Positions 8,629 to 19,390 of a DNA stretch of 64,000 bases are shown here, piece after piece. The notes below the pieces were generated by a model. The model was given only the letters and a program-made list of their open reading frames with translations, ran no database searches and was not told the DNA's origin. A program made the position numbers and the translations under genes. The DNA is from Flagellimonas algicola (GTDB lineage: Bacteria; Bacteroidota; Bacteroidia; Flavobacteriales; Flavobacteriaceae), in assembly GCF_005937185.1 (NCBI RefSeq), contig NZ_VCNI01000001.1:248001-312000 (forward strand), read 5' to 3'. Position 1 is the first letter of the stretch; the number at the start of each line of letters is the position of its first letter.

Positions 8629-11600
8629 TTGCGCTTGGTATTGGCAATTCTGCTGATCATGGTCTTAGGCTCCTTAATTTTGTCCATTCCAGCAGTGCAG
8701 ACCCGGATGGCCAAATATGCAACTGAATCCCTTAATGCTGAGTTTGGCACCAACATCAACATTGATCGGGTAAGTCTTTCGCTTTTTAGTTTGAACACGG
8801 GTATCAAGGGAATTTATGTAGAAGATTACAAGAAGGACACTTTGGCCTACATTGAAAAACTTACTACCTCCATTTTGAACCTCAAGAATATGGCCGATGG
8901 TAAAATGGAATTTGGCGACATTGCCATTGACGGTTTGTTTTTCAATCTAAAGACGTATGAAGGAGAAAGAGACACTAATCTGGATGTTTTTGTGGCAAAA
9001 CTGGATGATGGACAGCCAAGAGCTCCAGGTACACCACCATTCTTTATGGCTTCGGATGAAATAGAAATTGCCGAAGGGAGATTCAGATTGACCGATGAAA
9101 ATGTGGAAAAACAGGTAGTCTTGGATTTTGTGGATTTAGAAGTCAAAGCCAAGGACTTTCAAATTCTGGGACCTGATGTGACCTTGGATATTGAAGAGCT
9201 GTCTTTGCTTAGTAAAAGAGGGGTGCGTTTGGAAAATTTGGCAACACAATTTACCTATACCAAGGAATACATGCGGTTTGAGTCCCTGAACATTCGCACC
9301 AAAGAATCAGAATTGAAAGGGCAGCTGGTTTTTGAATACGACCGTGAAGATTTTAAGGAATTCTTGGACAAAGTCAATATAAAGGCACAGTTTACAGAAT
9401 CTACCGTGGCGTTGAATGATGTCAATAGTTTTTATAATGAATTTGGAAAGGATAGAACAGTTACTTTTTCTGGCGACTTTGGCGGGGTCTTGAATGCCAT
9501 AGAGGTGAACAATCTTTACCTGGAATCTGGGCGAACGGGAATCCGGGGCGATTTCCAATTCAACAATATGTTCAGCAAGGATGCGCCTTTTGTGATGCAG
9601 GCTGAGATGAAAAATTTGACCTCCAGCTACTATCAATTAAGAGCAATCTTGCCCAATATTTTGGGAAAAACCATACCACCACCCCTGCAAAAATTGGGTC
9701 AATTTACCATTCGGGGAGATGCAGAGGTCACCGAAACCTCCCTGGACGTCCAGGTGAATCTGAACACCGCTATAGGAAGCAGTTATGCCGATCTTCAGAT
9801 GACCAACATACAAACCAATGAAGATGCATCCTATATTGGGTTTATTTCCTTGCTTGATTTTGACCTGGGCAATTTTGTGGAAGAAGAACAATTGGGCTTG
9901 ACTTCCATGGACGTAAATGTGGAGGGCAAGGGCTTGATTTCCGAATACTTGAACACAGAAATTATTGGGCAGGTATACAAGTTGGATTACAACGATTATA
10001 TGTATACCAACATAAGGGTTTCAGGAATATTGAAGGAACAGCTTTTTGATGGATCCCTGGTCAGTAACGACCAAAATGTAAAATTTACTTTTGAGGGATT
10101 GGCCGACTTTGCGGAAGAAGAAAACCAGTTCAATTTTATTGCCTCTGTAGATCACGCAGATCTTAAGAAAATGAATTTTATTCAAGACAGTGTGTCTGTG
10201 TTTAAGGGAAACCTTAATATGAACGTTGCCGGAAGTACTTTGGACAATATTGTGGGGCAAGTACGTTTCTCCAATACCGTATATCAGAACAAGAATGAAA
10301 CCTACTATTTTGACGATTTTGCCGTCACCTCGTCTTTTGATACAGATACTATACGAACAGTAGAAATTAATTCCCCAGACATTATTACAGGCTATGTGAA
10401 AGGCAAATTTAAGGTTGAGGAACTGGGTAGGTTGGTGCAGAATTCCATCGGAAGTATTTATACCAACTATAAACCCTTTGAAATCTCAGGAGGACAACAT
10501 CTCAGTTTCAATTTCAAGATTTACAATAAGATTGTGGACGTCTTTTTCCCTGAGGTGGCCTTTGACCCCAATACATTTATTCGCGGAAACATAGTTTCTG
10601 ATGAAGGGGATTTTAAGCTCACTTTTAAATCTCCCAGTATAAAAGCCTACGGAAATGAACTGGATGATATTGAGCTGAAGATAGACAATAAGAACCCGCT
10701 GTTCAATACGTTTGTTTCTGTTGCCGACATGTCCACCATTTACTATGACGTAAAGGATTTTAATCTGATCAATACCACCCTGAAGGATACCTTGTTCTTT
10801 AGAACAGAGTTTAAGGGTGGACGAGGTTATGACGACAGTTACAAACTCAACTTTTATCACACCTTTAATGAACAGAATAAATCTGTTATCGGGTTGAAGA
10901 CTTCGGACATCAACTTTAAAGGCAATACATGGGTCTTAAATAAGGACGGGGATGATAAGAATAAGGTAATCCTTAATAAAACCTTGGATAGTATCCGGAT
11001 TGAGGATGTGGTGATGGACAATAACAATAGGGAACAAATTAGATTAAGGGGTGAGCTGGCAGATTCTACCTATAAGGACCTGGACCTTCAGTTTAAAATT
11101 GTTTCCCTGAACAAGATTACCCCAGAAATTGATAGTTTGAAGTTGGATGGGTCGGTTGACGGATTCCTGAATATACTTCAGAAAGATGGCAATTATTTGC
11201 CCACTTCCAGTCTTAATGTTAGGGATTTTAGTGTGAATAATATGCGCATGGGGGATTTGGAAATAGGCATTTTTGGCAACAACGACCTTACCCAGTTTGG
11301 GGTGAATTCCTGGTTGATTGACAACGGAAAGGAAGTGATGAGTGTCAACGGTAAGGTGTTCAATCGCAACAACGAACAAGAGCTTAACCTCTTTGCCAAT
11401 TTCACGGGCTTCCAACTGGAACCATTTAGTCCGTTGGGAGATGGGGTTATTTCCAACATTCGCGGAAGATTGGATGGCAATACCAGAATTGTAGGGAATT
11501 TGGACAATCCATCCATCAATGGGATACTGAGTTTGAATGATGCCGGCTTGGGGATTCCCTATTTGAATGTGGATTACAATTTTGCACCCTATTCACGGGT

Positions 11601-13086
11601 TCGCCTTTTTGACCAAACCTTTTACTTTGAACAAGTAGGAGTTTCAGACGTGGTGGAAGGTACCGAAGCTACTTTGGACGGCACTATAAACCATACAGCT
11701 TTTGGGGATTGGTCCTTGGATTTGGATGTGGACACCAACAATGATCGGTTTATGATCTTGAATACGGATTTTGATGAAGAAGCCCTATACTATGGAACCG
11801 GATTTATAAATGGAACGGGAAGTATTTACGGCCCCACGGATGCTTTGACCATTGCCGTGGATGCCACAACAGCCAGAGGTACTTCATTAAAAATACCCTT
11901 GAGCGATGTAACCACTGTTGGGGATTACTCCTTTATCAACTTTGTGGAAAAAAGCAGTGCCGAAGCGTTTAAGGAAGAAAGAGTTCTTGAAGATTACCAA
12001 GGTTTGGAAATGGCCTTTGACTTGGCCGTTACCCCAGATGCAGAGGTAGAAATTGTGGTGGACCAGGACACGGGAAGTTCCCTTAAGGGAACCGGGGAAG
12101 GAATTCTGTTGATTGAGATCAATACCAATGGGAAATTTAATATGTACGGGGAATTTGTGGCCGTTACCGGAGAGTATAATTTTAAGTACGGAGGGGTTAT
12201 TGATAAAAAATTCCAGGTACGACCAGGTGGAACTATTTTATGGGAGCGAGATCCCTTGGAAGCACAGCTGGATTTGGAAGCGGTATACAGGCTCAATGCA
12301 AACCCTGCTCCTTTGTTGGATGGGCAGGCATACCAGTCCAGAATCCCTACGGAAGTGGTGGTGCGACTGGATGGGGAATTGGAAAGCCCAAACATAGCTT
12401 TTGACATTGATTTTCCAGGCACTAATTCTGTGGTACAGTCCGAGCTGGAGTACAGACTCCAAGATCCTACGGTAAAAGAACGAAATGCATTTTTCCTTTT
12501 GGCTCAAGGCACCTTCGTTGATGAGGAAGCCGGAATCAGCCAACAAGCGGTTACCGGCAATCTTATCCAAACGGCATCAGGATTACTCAACCAGATTTTG
12601 GGTGGAGAAAATGACAAATTCAATTTGGGACTGTCCTATGAGCAAGGGCAAATCAACAGGGAGGCAGATATTAGGACAGAAAATAGAATAGGGGTAACCG
12701 TTTCTACACAGATATCGGACAGAATCTTGGTCAATGGAAGGGTAGGGGTTCCTGTGGGTGGAGCCGGAGTATCGGAATCTGTTGTTGCTGGTGATGTGGA
12801 GGTTCAAGTGCTGTTGAATGAGGAAGGCACCTTGAGTGCCAAAATTTTCAATAGGGAAAATCAAATTCAGCAGTGGGCTGAACGTCAAGGGTATACGCAA
12901 GGTGTGGGGTTGTCGTATAAGGTAGATTTCAACAGTTTCAAAGAGTTGATGCAAAGGATCTTCAAAAAACAGGAAGAACAACCTGCCCCAAGGACACAAC
13001 CGGAGCAATCCACAGAAATTATGGGCAAGGATAGCTTGATTCGCTTCGGCCAAAAAAATCGTGTTACCAAAAAGTCATTTAAATAG
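8629..13086 (+). CDS. tamB: Translocation/assembly module protein TamB
   Basis: This very long (about 1485 residues) envelope protein has one N-terminal membrane anchor (VLAILLIMVLGSLIL), many beta-rich repeats of the AsmA/DUF490 type, and the conserved C-terminal TamB domain (about 1080-1430, with GTGEGILLIEINTNGKF and GTILWERDPLEA). TamB-type proteins bridge inner and outer membranes and are implicated in outer-membrane protein insertion and lipid transport. The start is uncertain: the first ATG is inside the anchor, and a TTG at 8629 with AAGGA 8 bases upstream fits best. The frame stays open back to a stop at 8596-8598, adding a basic stretch (KKLRK) that would suit a signal anchor, so a non-ATG start slightly upstream is possible. 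No partner tamA is adjacent. Confidence 0.93.
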   Translation: MRLVLAILLIMVLGSLILSIPAVQTRMAKYATESLNAEFGTNINIDRVSLSLFSLNTGIKGIYVEDYKKDTLAYIEKLTTSILNLKNMADGKMEFGDIAIDGLFFNLKTYEGERDTNLDVFVAKLDDGQPRAPGTPPFFMASDEIEIAEGRFRLTDENVEKQVVLDFVDLEVKAKDFQILGPDVTLDIEELSLLSKRGVRLENLATQFTYTKEYMRFESLNIRTKESELKGQLVFEYDREDFKEFLDKVNIKAQFTESTVALNDVNSFYNEFGKDRTVTFSGDFGGVLNAIEVNNLYLESGRTGIRGDFQFNNMFSKDAPFVMQAEMKNLTSSYYQLRAILPNILGKTIPPPLQKLGQFTIRGDAEVTETSLDVQVNLNTAIGSSYADLQMTNIQTNEDASYIGFISLLDFDLGNFVEEEQLGLTSMDVNVEGKGLISEYLNTEIIGQVYKLDYNDYMYTNIRVSGILKEQLFDGSLVSNDQNVKFTFEGLADFAEEENQFNFIASVDHADLKKMNFIQDSVSVFKGNLNMNVAGSTLDNIVGQVRFSNTVYQNKNETYYFDDFAVTSSFDTDTIRTVEINSPDIITGYVKGKFKVEELGRLVQNSIGSIYTNYKPFEISGGQHLSFNFKIYNKIVDVFFPEVAFDPNTFIRGNIVSDEGDFKLTFKSPSIKAYGNELDDIELKIDNKNPLFNTFVSVADMSTIYYDVKDFNLINTTLKDTLFFRTEFKGGRGYDDSYKLNFYHTFNEQNKSVIGLKTSDINFKGNTWVLNKDGDDKNKVILNKTLDSIRIEDVVMDNNNREQIRLRGELADSTYKDLDLQFKIVSLNKITPEIDSLKLDGSVDGFLNILQKDGNYLPTSSLNVRDFSVNNMRMGDLEIGIFGNNDLTQFGVNSWLIDNGKEVMSVNGKVFNRNNEQELNLFANFTGFQLEPFSPLGDGVISNIRGRLDGNTRIVGNLDNPSINGILSLNDAGLGIPYLNVDYNFAPYSRVRLFDQTFYFEQVGVSDVVEGTEATLDGTINHTAFGDWSLDLDVDTNNDRFMILNTDFDEEALYYGTGFINGTGSIYGPTDALTIAVDATTARGTSLKIPLSDVTTVGDYSFINFVEKSSAEAFKEERVLEDYQGLEMAFDLAVTPDAEVEIVVDQDTGSSLKGTGEGILLIEINTNGKFNMYGEFVAVTGEYNFKYGGVIDKKFQVRPGGTILWERDPLEAQLDLEAVYRLNANPAPLLDGQAYQSRIPTEVVVRLDGELESPNIAFDIDFPGTNSVVQSELEYRLQDPTVKERNAFFLLAQGTFVDEEAGISQQAVTGNLIQTASGLLNQILGGENDKFNLGLSYEQGQINREADIRTENRIGVTVSTQISDRILVNGRVGVPVGGAGVSESVVAGDVEVQVLLNEEGTLSAKIFNRENQIQQWAERQGYTQGVGLSYKVDFNSFKELMQRIFKKQEEQPAPRTQPEQSTEIMGKDSLIRFGQKNRVTKKSFK

Positions 13087-13190
13087 CGCTATTTTTTTTG
13101 ATTATTCAATAAAATTTTCACGAAAACGTTTGAGAATTTTACTGAAATCAAATTAGTTAGTATGTCATTCGTAATTTAAATAAAGTTTCC

Positions 13191-13198
13191 TAGTTTTG
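13191..13198 (+). promoter_or_regulatory. -7 promoter element for pfkA-gap
   Basis: TAGTTTTG matches TAnnTTTG exactly and lies 17 bases before the pfkA start, leaving a very short leader. No clear -33 TTG is present. Confidence 0.5.
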
Positions 13199-13215
13199 GC
13201 TTTTTAAATCATTTA

Positions 13216-14202
13216 ATGGCTTTAGAAATTAAGAAAATAGGCGTATTCACGTCGGGAGGTGATTCTCCAGGAATGAATGCCGCCATTCGTTCCGTTGTGC
13301 GAACTTGTGCATATTTGGAAATTGAATGTGTTGGGATTTACCGGGGATATCAGGGAATGATTGAAGGTGATTTTAAAACTTTGGACGCCCGTAGTGTCAA
13401 TAACATAATCAACAAGGGGGGAACTATACTAAAATCTGCCCGTTGCGAGGAGTTCCGTACCCCGGAGGGGCGTAAGAAAGCCCACGACCAATTGGTCAAG
13501 GAAGGCATTGATGCCTTTGTGGTTATTGGAGGTAACGGAAGTTTTAGCGGGGCTGTACTTTTCAATGAGGAGTTCAACTTTCCCGTTATGGGAATTCCAG
13601 GTACCATAGACAACGATATTTTAGGTTCTACATATACTATTGGTTTTGATACCGCCATTAATACGGTAGTGGATGCCATTGATAAGATTAGGGATACAGC
13701 TAGTTCACATAACCGTCTGTTCTTTGTGGAAGTAATGGGCCGCGATGTGGGACATATTGCCTTAAACGCAGGTGTTGGCGCAGGAGCGGAGGAAATTCTG
13801 ATTCCAGAACAAAACTTGGGATTGGAACGCCTGGTGGATTCCTTGAAACGAAGTAAAAAATCCGGAAAATCTTCCAGTATTGTCATTGTTGCCGAAGGGG
13901 ACAAGATTGGTAAGAATGTTTTTGAACTTAAGGAATATGTGGAAGAACATCTTCCCATCTACGATGTAAGGGTTTCGGTACTGGGACACATGCAACGGGG
14001 CGGAAATCCTACTTGTTTTGATAGGGTACTTGCCAGTAGAATGGGAGTAAAGGCAGTGGAAAGCCTCTTGGAAGGGAAATCCAACTATATGGTTGGCATA
14101 CGGGACAACAACCTGATTTTGACTCCGATTGCGGAGGCAATCAAAGCACATACGGACATTGATGAAGAACTCATCCGTGTCTCTGATATAATGACTACAT
14201 AA
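13216..14202 (+). CDS. pfkA: 6-phosphofructokinase PfkA
   Basis: This cytoplasmic glycolytic enzyme phosphorylates fructose 6-phosphate to the 1,6-bisphosphate. At 328 residues it has the bacterial PfkA length. Recognisable sites are the nucleotide loop TSGGDSPGMNA (12-22), the catalytic PGTIDND loop (about 123-129) and the substrate-binding VEVMGRDVGH (about 168-177). In the GGDGS motif the Asp is replaced by Asn (GGNGS, Asn107, codon AAC at 13534-13536). The following Gly108, associated with ATP rather than pyrophosphate use, is kept. The next gene is gap, 21 bases downstream, forming a glycolytic pair. Confidence 0.95.
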   Translation: MALEIKKIGVFTSGGDSPGMNAAIRSVVRTCAYLEIECVGIYRGYQGMIEGDFKTLDARSVNNIINKGGTILKSARCEEFRTPEGRKKAHDQLVKEGIDAFVVIGGNGSFSGAVLFNEEFNFPVMGIPGTIDNDILGSTYTIGFDTAINTVVDAIDKIRDTASSHNRLFFVEVMGRDVGHIALNAGVGAGAEEILIPEQNLGLERLVDSLKRSKKSGKSSSIVIVAEGDKIGKNVFELKEYVEEHLPIYDVRVSVLGHMQRGGNPTCFDRVLASRMGVKAVESLLEGKSNYMVGIRDNNLILTPIAEAIKAHTDIDEELIRVSDIMTT

Positions 14203-15225
<1,023 letters not shown>

Positions 15226-15245
15226 TTTACTATCTTAATATAGAA

Positions 15246-15275
15246 TTTCGGGAAGTGGTTATCTGCTTCCCGAAA
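15246..15275 (+). terminator. Stem-loop after gap
   Basis: A perfect 10-base-pair stem, TTTCGGGAAG and CTTCCCGAAA, encloses a 10-base loop 20 bases after the gap stop. No T-run follows, so it may be a stability or attenuation element rather than a classic terminator. Confidence 0.45.
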
Positions 15276-15294
15276 CCTAACTAAAAACCGACCT

Positions 15295-16146
15295 ATGATA
15301 TTGATTGTTGACAGTGGAGCAACCAAATCGGATTGGATTGCCTTGGATGAGAAAGGGGAGCAATTATTTATGACCCAAACCTTGGGACTTAGTCCAGAGG
15401 TACTCACCCGGGAGGTAATCGAGGATCGATTGGCCAACAATTTTGAATTGTCCAAAAACAAGGATATCGTAAGTCAGCTATATTTCTACGGTGCAGGTTG
15501 CGGAACCGATAGAATGAAGAATTTCCTTAAGGAAATCTTTAAAGATTTTTTCCCCAATGCCAAGGCAGAAGTTCGGGAAGACACCTATGCAGCCATTTAT
15601 TCCACAACCAAGATTGGGCATCAAGGCATAGTTTGTATTTTGGGTACAGGGTCTAATTGTAGTTACTACGACGGCCACCAACTCTTTCAAAAAGTGACTT
15701 CCTTGGGATATATTCTTATGGATGATGGTAGTGGGAATTTTTTCGGCAGAAAATTACTTCGGGATTACTATTTCCATAAAATGCCACAAGATTTGGGCAT
15801 GAAATTTAGCAAGGAGTATAATTTGGAAGCCGATGCCATTAAGGAAAACCTATACAAGCAACCCAATCCAAATACCTATTTGGCAACGTTTGCCCGTTTT
15901 ATTATAGAAAATAAAGAACACCCCTACTGTCGTGGCGTTATCGATAAAGGATTGCAACAGTTTGTGAACAACTACATCATGCAGTTCGAACTGGCCACCA
16001 AGGTACCCATCAACTTTGTGGGTAGCATTGCCCATTTCCTAAGGGATGAATTGGCCACTGTTTTGGAGCGCAACGATTTGATTTTAGGGGTAATTAGGCG
16101 TAGACCCATAGAAGGGCTAATGGAGTTCCACAAGGAAACTATTTAA
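15295..16146 (+). CDS. BadF/BadG/BcrA/BcrD-type ATPase, N-acetylglucosamine-kinase-like
   Basis: This 283-residue ASKHA-fold protein has the phosphate-1 motif LIVDSGATKSDW (3-14), the phosphate-2-like GIVCILGTGSNC (about 105-116) and a DDGSGNFFGRKLL motif (about 142-154). These resemble eukaryote-type N-acetylglucosamine kinases in the BadF family. A cytosolic kinase for amino sugars from cell-wall recycling is the likely role. Its end overlaps the convergent RidA gene by 8 bases. Confidence 0.82.
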   Translation: MILIVDSGATKSDWIALDEKGEQLFMTQTLGLSPEVLTREVIEDRLANNFELSKNKDIVSQLYFYGAGCGTDRMKNFLKEIFKDFFPNAKAEVREDTYAAIYSTTKIGHQGIVCILGTGSNCSYYDGHQLFQKVTSLGYILMDDGSGNFFGRKLLRDYYFHKMPQDLGMKFSKEYNLEADAIKENLYKQPNPNTYLATFARFIIENKEHPYCRGVIDKGLQQFVNNYIMQFELATKVPINFVGSIAHFLRDELATVLERNDLILGVIRRRPIEGLMEFHKETI

Positions 16147-16519
16147 CCGCAATCATAGAAATTTCCACATTCACAAACTTTGGAAGGTTAGCTACTTCCA
16201 CGGTCTCTCTTGCCGGTGCCGTATCTGCATCAAAATAAGAACCATACACCTCATTTATTTGTGCAAATTGGTGCATATCCTTGATAAAGATGGAGGTTTT
16301 AATAACGTGCTCAAAAGTCATTCCCGCCTCTTGTAGAATAGCTTTTAAATTCTCCATGGATTGCCGGGTCTCTTCCTGAATATCTCCTTCTACCAAATTA
16401 CCCGTTTTGGGGTCGATAGGGATTTGACCTGAAACATAAAGGGTGTCCTTGATCAATACAGCCTGATTGTACGGGCCAATAGGGGCCGGGGCATTTGGAG
16501 TGTTGATTATTTTTTTCAT
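16139..16519 (-). CDS. RidA family reactive-intermediate deaminase
   Basis: This 126-residue YjgF/YER057c/UK114 protein hydrolyses reactive enamine/imine intermediates released by PLP enzymes. It has the expected LYVSGQIPIDPKTG segment and the substrate-binding arginine in APARETVEVANLP, followed by VEISMIAV. It is co-oriented with and downstream of lptD by 44 bases. Confidence 0.93.
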   Translation of the reverse strand: MKKIINTPNAPAPIGPYNQAVLIKDTLYVSGQIPIDPKTGNLVEGDIQEETRQSMENLKAILQEAGMTFEHVIKTSIFIKDMHQFAQINEVYGSYFDADTAPARETVEVANLPKFVNVEISMIAVK

Positions 16520-16563
16520 GGGGATATGATTTTGTTACAGCTAATGTTGACAAGTTAGCGAAT

Positions 16564-19260
16564 TTACCTAACGCTTCTAAAGGGTTGACTTCGGTTTTCC
16601 CATTTCAAGTCACTCAAAATATTGGCCTTTATACCAATGAAAAAGTACCAACGCTCAAAACGTCCAAATGGAGTCCAATCAAAGCTCAACCTAAAACTGT
16701 CCAAATCCCTTTTAAATGCAAACCGCGTATCGGCAAATCCCTTGTTTTTAATATCGTAGCCAGAAGTCACACCAACCTCCCATTTTGGGGTTAGCTTCAC
16801 ATTTCCATTGAACATGATGGAATGGTTGGTAATTTCGTTTTGCCGGTTGCTGTTATTATAGGTAGCTACGTAGGTAATCCGCATGTCCCAGGGAATTTCA
16901 TTGGCGTACAATGGATTATTTACTTCATCGTCGGTTTCCCGTTCTTCCCGGTCAAACTGGAATTCACCATCCCTCGCTCCCTTCAGCTCAAAGGGGTTGG
17001 CACTGTAATCAGGGTCTCTATCCTTAGAATCTTCCTTGTCTTTCTTTCCCCCTTTTTTGAACATTTCACTGTCCAGTCTGAAACCAGTGTTCAATCTAGC
17101 TGAGGTTAATCTAAAGAGACCACCCCCATTTTTTATATTGAAGGTATTGATTCGCCGTCCATTATTATCTATGGCATAAGGATCCAAGGTTGCCGAGAAG
17201 TTGATCGGTACATTTTTTATAATTTGGGTGGCCCCACTTACGTTCACCGGACTTAACTTAAGCGAATCCGCTTCAAAATTATAATTGGTGGAGAAGCTAA
17301 GGTTGCTCAATATTTGCACCTTCCGTGGTTCCAGAACCGTGGAATCCTTGTCTCTTACCTTAGCCTCTAACGTATTCTGAATGGCAAAGCCAATGGAGTT
17401 TCCTCGACTTAAGGAAGGTCTACCATAAATGCTGGTTTCAAAGGGAGTGTATTGCACTTCGTTATCCTCACCATCCGTATAGGTCTCATAGAATTTTTCA
17501 AATGATGGCGAATAGTTATAGCTTATGGATGGCCTTATCGTATGTCTTATGGCCTGGATTTTCTTGTCCTCCCCACGGTTAAAGGTTCCGTACAGTACAG
17601 TTCCAATACTGGCCCCCATGCTGTAGCGATTAAAACGGTCAAAACCAGCAATGGTATCGGTTACTACAGTTTGTTCATCTTGATCAAACCTCCTGTTGAT
17701 GGTTTCCAAGGTCCACACATCCTCATAATTTCCATTCAAGCTTACACTGAGGTATTTAGCCACTTTAAAATTGGTCCCGATTGGGATTCGATGTCTGGCT
17801 CCAACACGGGCGTCCTCAAACATTTTACTGGTAAAAAAGTCCTCCTCCGTGGTCGTTATGCTGTTTTGCGCATTAACGTCATACTGAAAGTTGATATTTT
17901 GAAGGATTCCTTTTTTGATTCCATCACGTTTGGCTAACGGAAAAATACGTTCCATACTAGCCTGGAATGTTGGTAAGGACATGCTTATGGCTTGAGTTCT
18001 TGAGTTTTGCGAGTGCGTCAAGGTTAAACTGGTATTTACGGAGGGATAGGCCGGAAATGTCTTGGAATAACTAATGGACGATGCAAAAGTGTTGGTCTGC
18101 GTATTGGATCTATTTACCTGATTCAGCGAGTTGGTAAAGAACTGGCTACTACCTAAGTTCACCGATGCCGAGAACCTCGAGTACGGACTTGCCTTGGGAT
18201 CCTGGGTATGTTGTATTCGGATGTTGTAGTTGCTGGTACGGCTAAAATCATCAAATCCTTTCTGGCTTCTGATTAGGTTTTCATAACTTATATTGATACC
18301 TCCGTTAAACTTATACCTTTTACGATACCGTGTTGCTGCTCGGAATCCGTAACTTCCGTTGGTGTAATAATCCCCGGTAAGGGCAATGTCCGCAATATCA
18401 CCAATGGGGATGTAATACCCTCCGTTTTGAATAAAGTATCCCCGCTGTGGGTCATTCCCGAATGTTGGAAAAATAAGTCCTCCTTCCCGGCCTTGACTTA
18501 AGGGGAAATATGCAAAAGGTAGTGCTATGGGCGTCGGAACGTCAACAATGTAAAGGTTGCTATATCCGGCTATGATTTTCTGTTTGGGTACGAACTTGGC
18601 TTTTCGAATTCTAATGTAGTAGTCAGGGTCAACGGTATCTTTGGAAGTTGTTAGTTTCCCTTCGCTTAAAAAGTAAACGGAATCGTTTTCCTTTTTGGTC
18701 ATTTCAGCATACACTTTCATGGCATCACTCCCCAGTTTTCCCAAACCAGCTTGCTGCTCCGATCGGGAATTCCATATTAGGGCCTTTTGTGTATCAAAAT
18801 TAAAGCGAATGGAATCTGGTCTCACTTCATTGGACCCTTGTTTAAAAAAGGGCAACTGGGTATAGGTCCCGGTTGAGTCCCTTAACCTTCCGGCATACAC
18901 TTCGTTTTTTACGTAGTCCATTACAATGACCCCAGCCTTTAATTCTGTATCCTGATAATAAATTTCTGCCTCGTCATACAGGTAAATTTTATTATCTTTC
19001 TGGCTCAACTTCACGTAGTCCTTGGCCTTATATTTGATTTTGTCCAGCAATAATGGTTTTTTACCTCGGACCGTATCCGCGGCCACGGAATCAACAGCAA
19101 TGGAGTCATTCAGAATGTTGGCGGGTATTAATGGAGCCGTAATACTATCCTGCAATGGCTTTATGGGCAAAGGGATAATAGGATCTTCCTGAGCTCTTAG
19201 GATTAGTAAGTTACCGAGAAGAATAAATAGGAGAACTAGAAAATGTTTATTTGATTGCAA
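16564..19260 (-). CDS. lptD: LPS-assembly outer-membrane protein LptD (Bacteroidota type)
   Basis: The 898-residue outer-membrane protein has a signal peptide (LVLLFILLGNLLILRAQ). An N-terminal OstA-like jellyroll region (about 70-230; IYLYDEAEIYYQDTELKAG) is followed by a long beta-barrel with alternating aromatic strands to the C-terminus. LptD inserts lipopolysaccharide in the outer leaflet. The bacteroidotal version is shorter on cysteines than the E. coli protein, consistent with what is seen here. It is divergent from the amidase gene across about 130 bases. Confidence 0.88.
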   Translation of the reverse strand: MQSNKHFLVLLFILLGNLLILRAQEDPIIPLPIKPLQDSITAPLIPANILNDSIAVDSVAADTVRGKKPLLLDKIKYKAKDYVKLSQKDNKIYLYDEAEIYYQDTELKAGVIVMDYVKNEVYAGRLRDSTGTYTQLPFFKQGSNEVRPDSIRFNFDTQKALIWNSRSEQQAGLGKLGSDAMKVYAEMTKKENDSVYFLSEGKLTTSKDTVDPDYYIRIRKAKFVPKQKIIAGYSNLYIVDVPTPIALPFAYFPLSQGREGGLIFPTFGNDPQRGYFIQNGGYYIPIGDIADIALTGDYYTNGSYGFRAATRYRKRYKFNGGINISYENLIRSQKGFDDFSRTSNYNIRIQHTQDPKASPYSRFSASVNLGSSQFFTNSLNQVNRSNTQTNTFASSISYSKTFPAYPSVNTSLTLTHSQNSRTQAISMSLPTFQASMERIFPLAKRDGIKKGILQNINFQYDVNAQNSITTTEEDFFTSKMFEDARVGARHRIPIGTNFKVAKYLSVSLNGNYEDVWTLETINRRFDQDEQTVVTDTIAGFDRFNRYSMGASIGTVLYGTFNRGEDKKIQAIRHTIRPSISYNYSPSFEKFYETYTDGEDNEVQYTPFETSIYGRPSLSRGNSIGFAIQNTLEAKVRDKDSTVLEPRKVQILSNLSFSTNYNFEADSLKLSPVNVSGATQIIKNVPINFSATLDPYAIDNNGRRINTFNIKNGGGLFRLTSARLNTGFRLDSEMFKKGGKKDKEDSKDRDPDYSANPFELKGARDGEFQFDREERETDDEVNNPLYANEIPWDMRITYVATYNNSNRQNEITNHSIMFNGNVKLTPKWEVGVTSGYDIKNKGFADTRFAFKRDLDSFRLSFDWTPFGRFERWYFFIGIKANILSDLKWENRSQPFRSVR

Positions 19261-19306
19261 CGCTATAAATCCTATTTTTGTGCTAGTTTGGCTCAGTTTT
19301 TGGGAT

Positions 19307-19314
19307 CAAACTTA
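19307..19314 (-). promoter_or_regulatory. -7 promoter element for lptD
   Basis: The minus strand reads TAAGTTTG, an exact TAnnTTTG, 46 bases before the lptD start. No -33 TTG is found at the usual spacing. Confidence 0.4.
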
Positions 19315-19390
19315 CATATATTTTTTGTTCCGTTGATTGGGGATTACAATATTTTTAACCTTAGCGGAACACCTTTATTGTATAGTTCTT

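Noticed and set aside
19273..19280. Plus-strand TATTTTTG as a promoter for the amidase gene
   Set aside because: It matches TAnnTTTG but lies over 110 bases from the start, close to the lptD start, and is expected by chance in AT-rich DNA.
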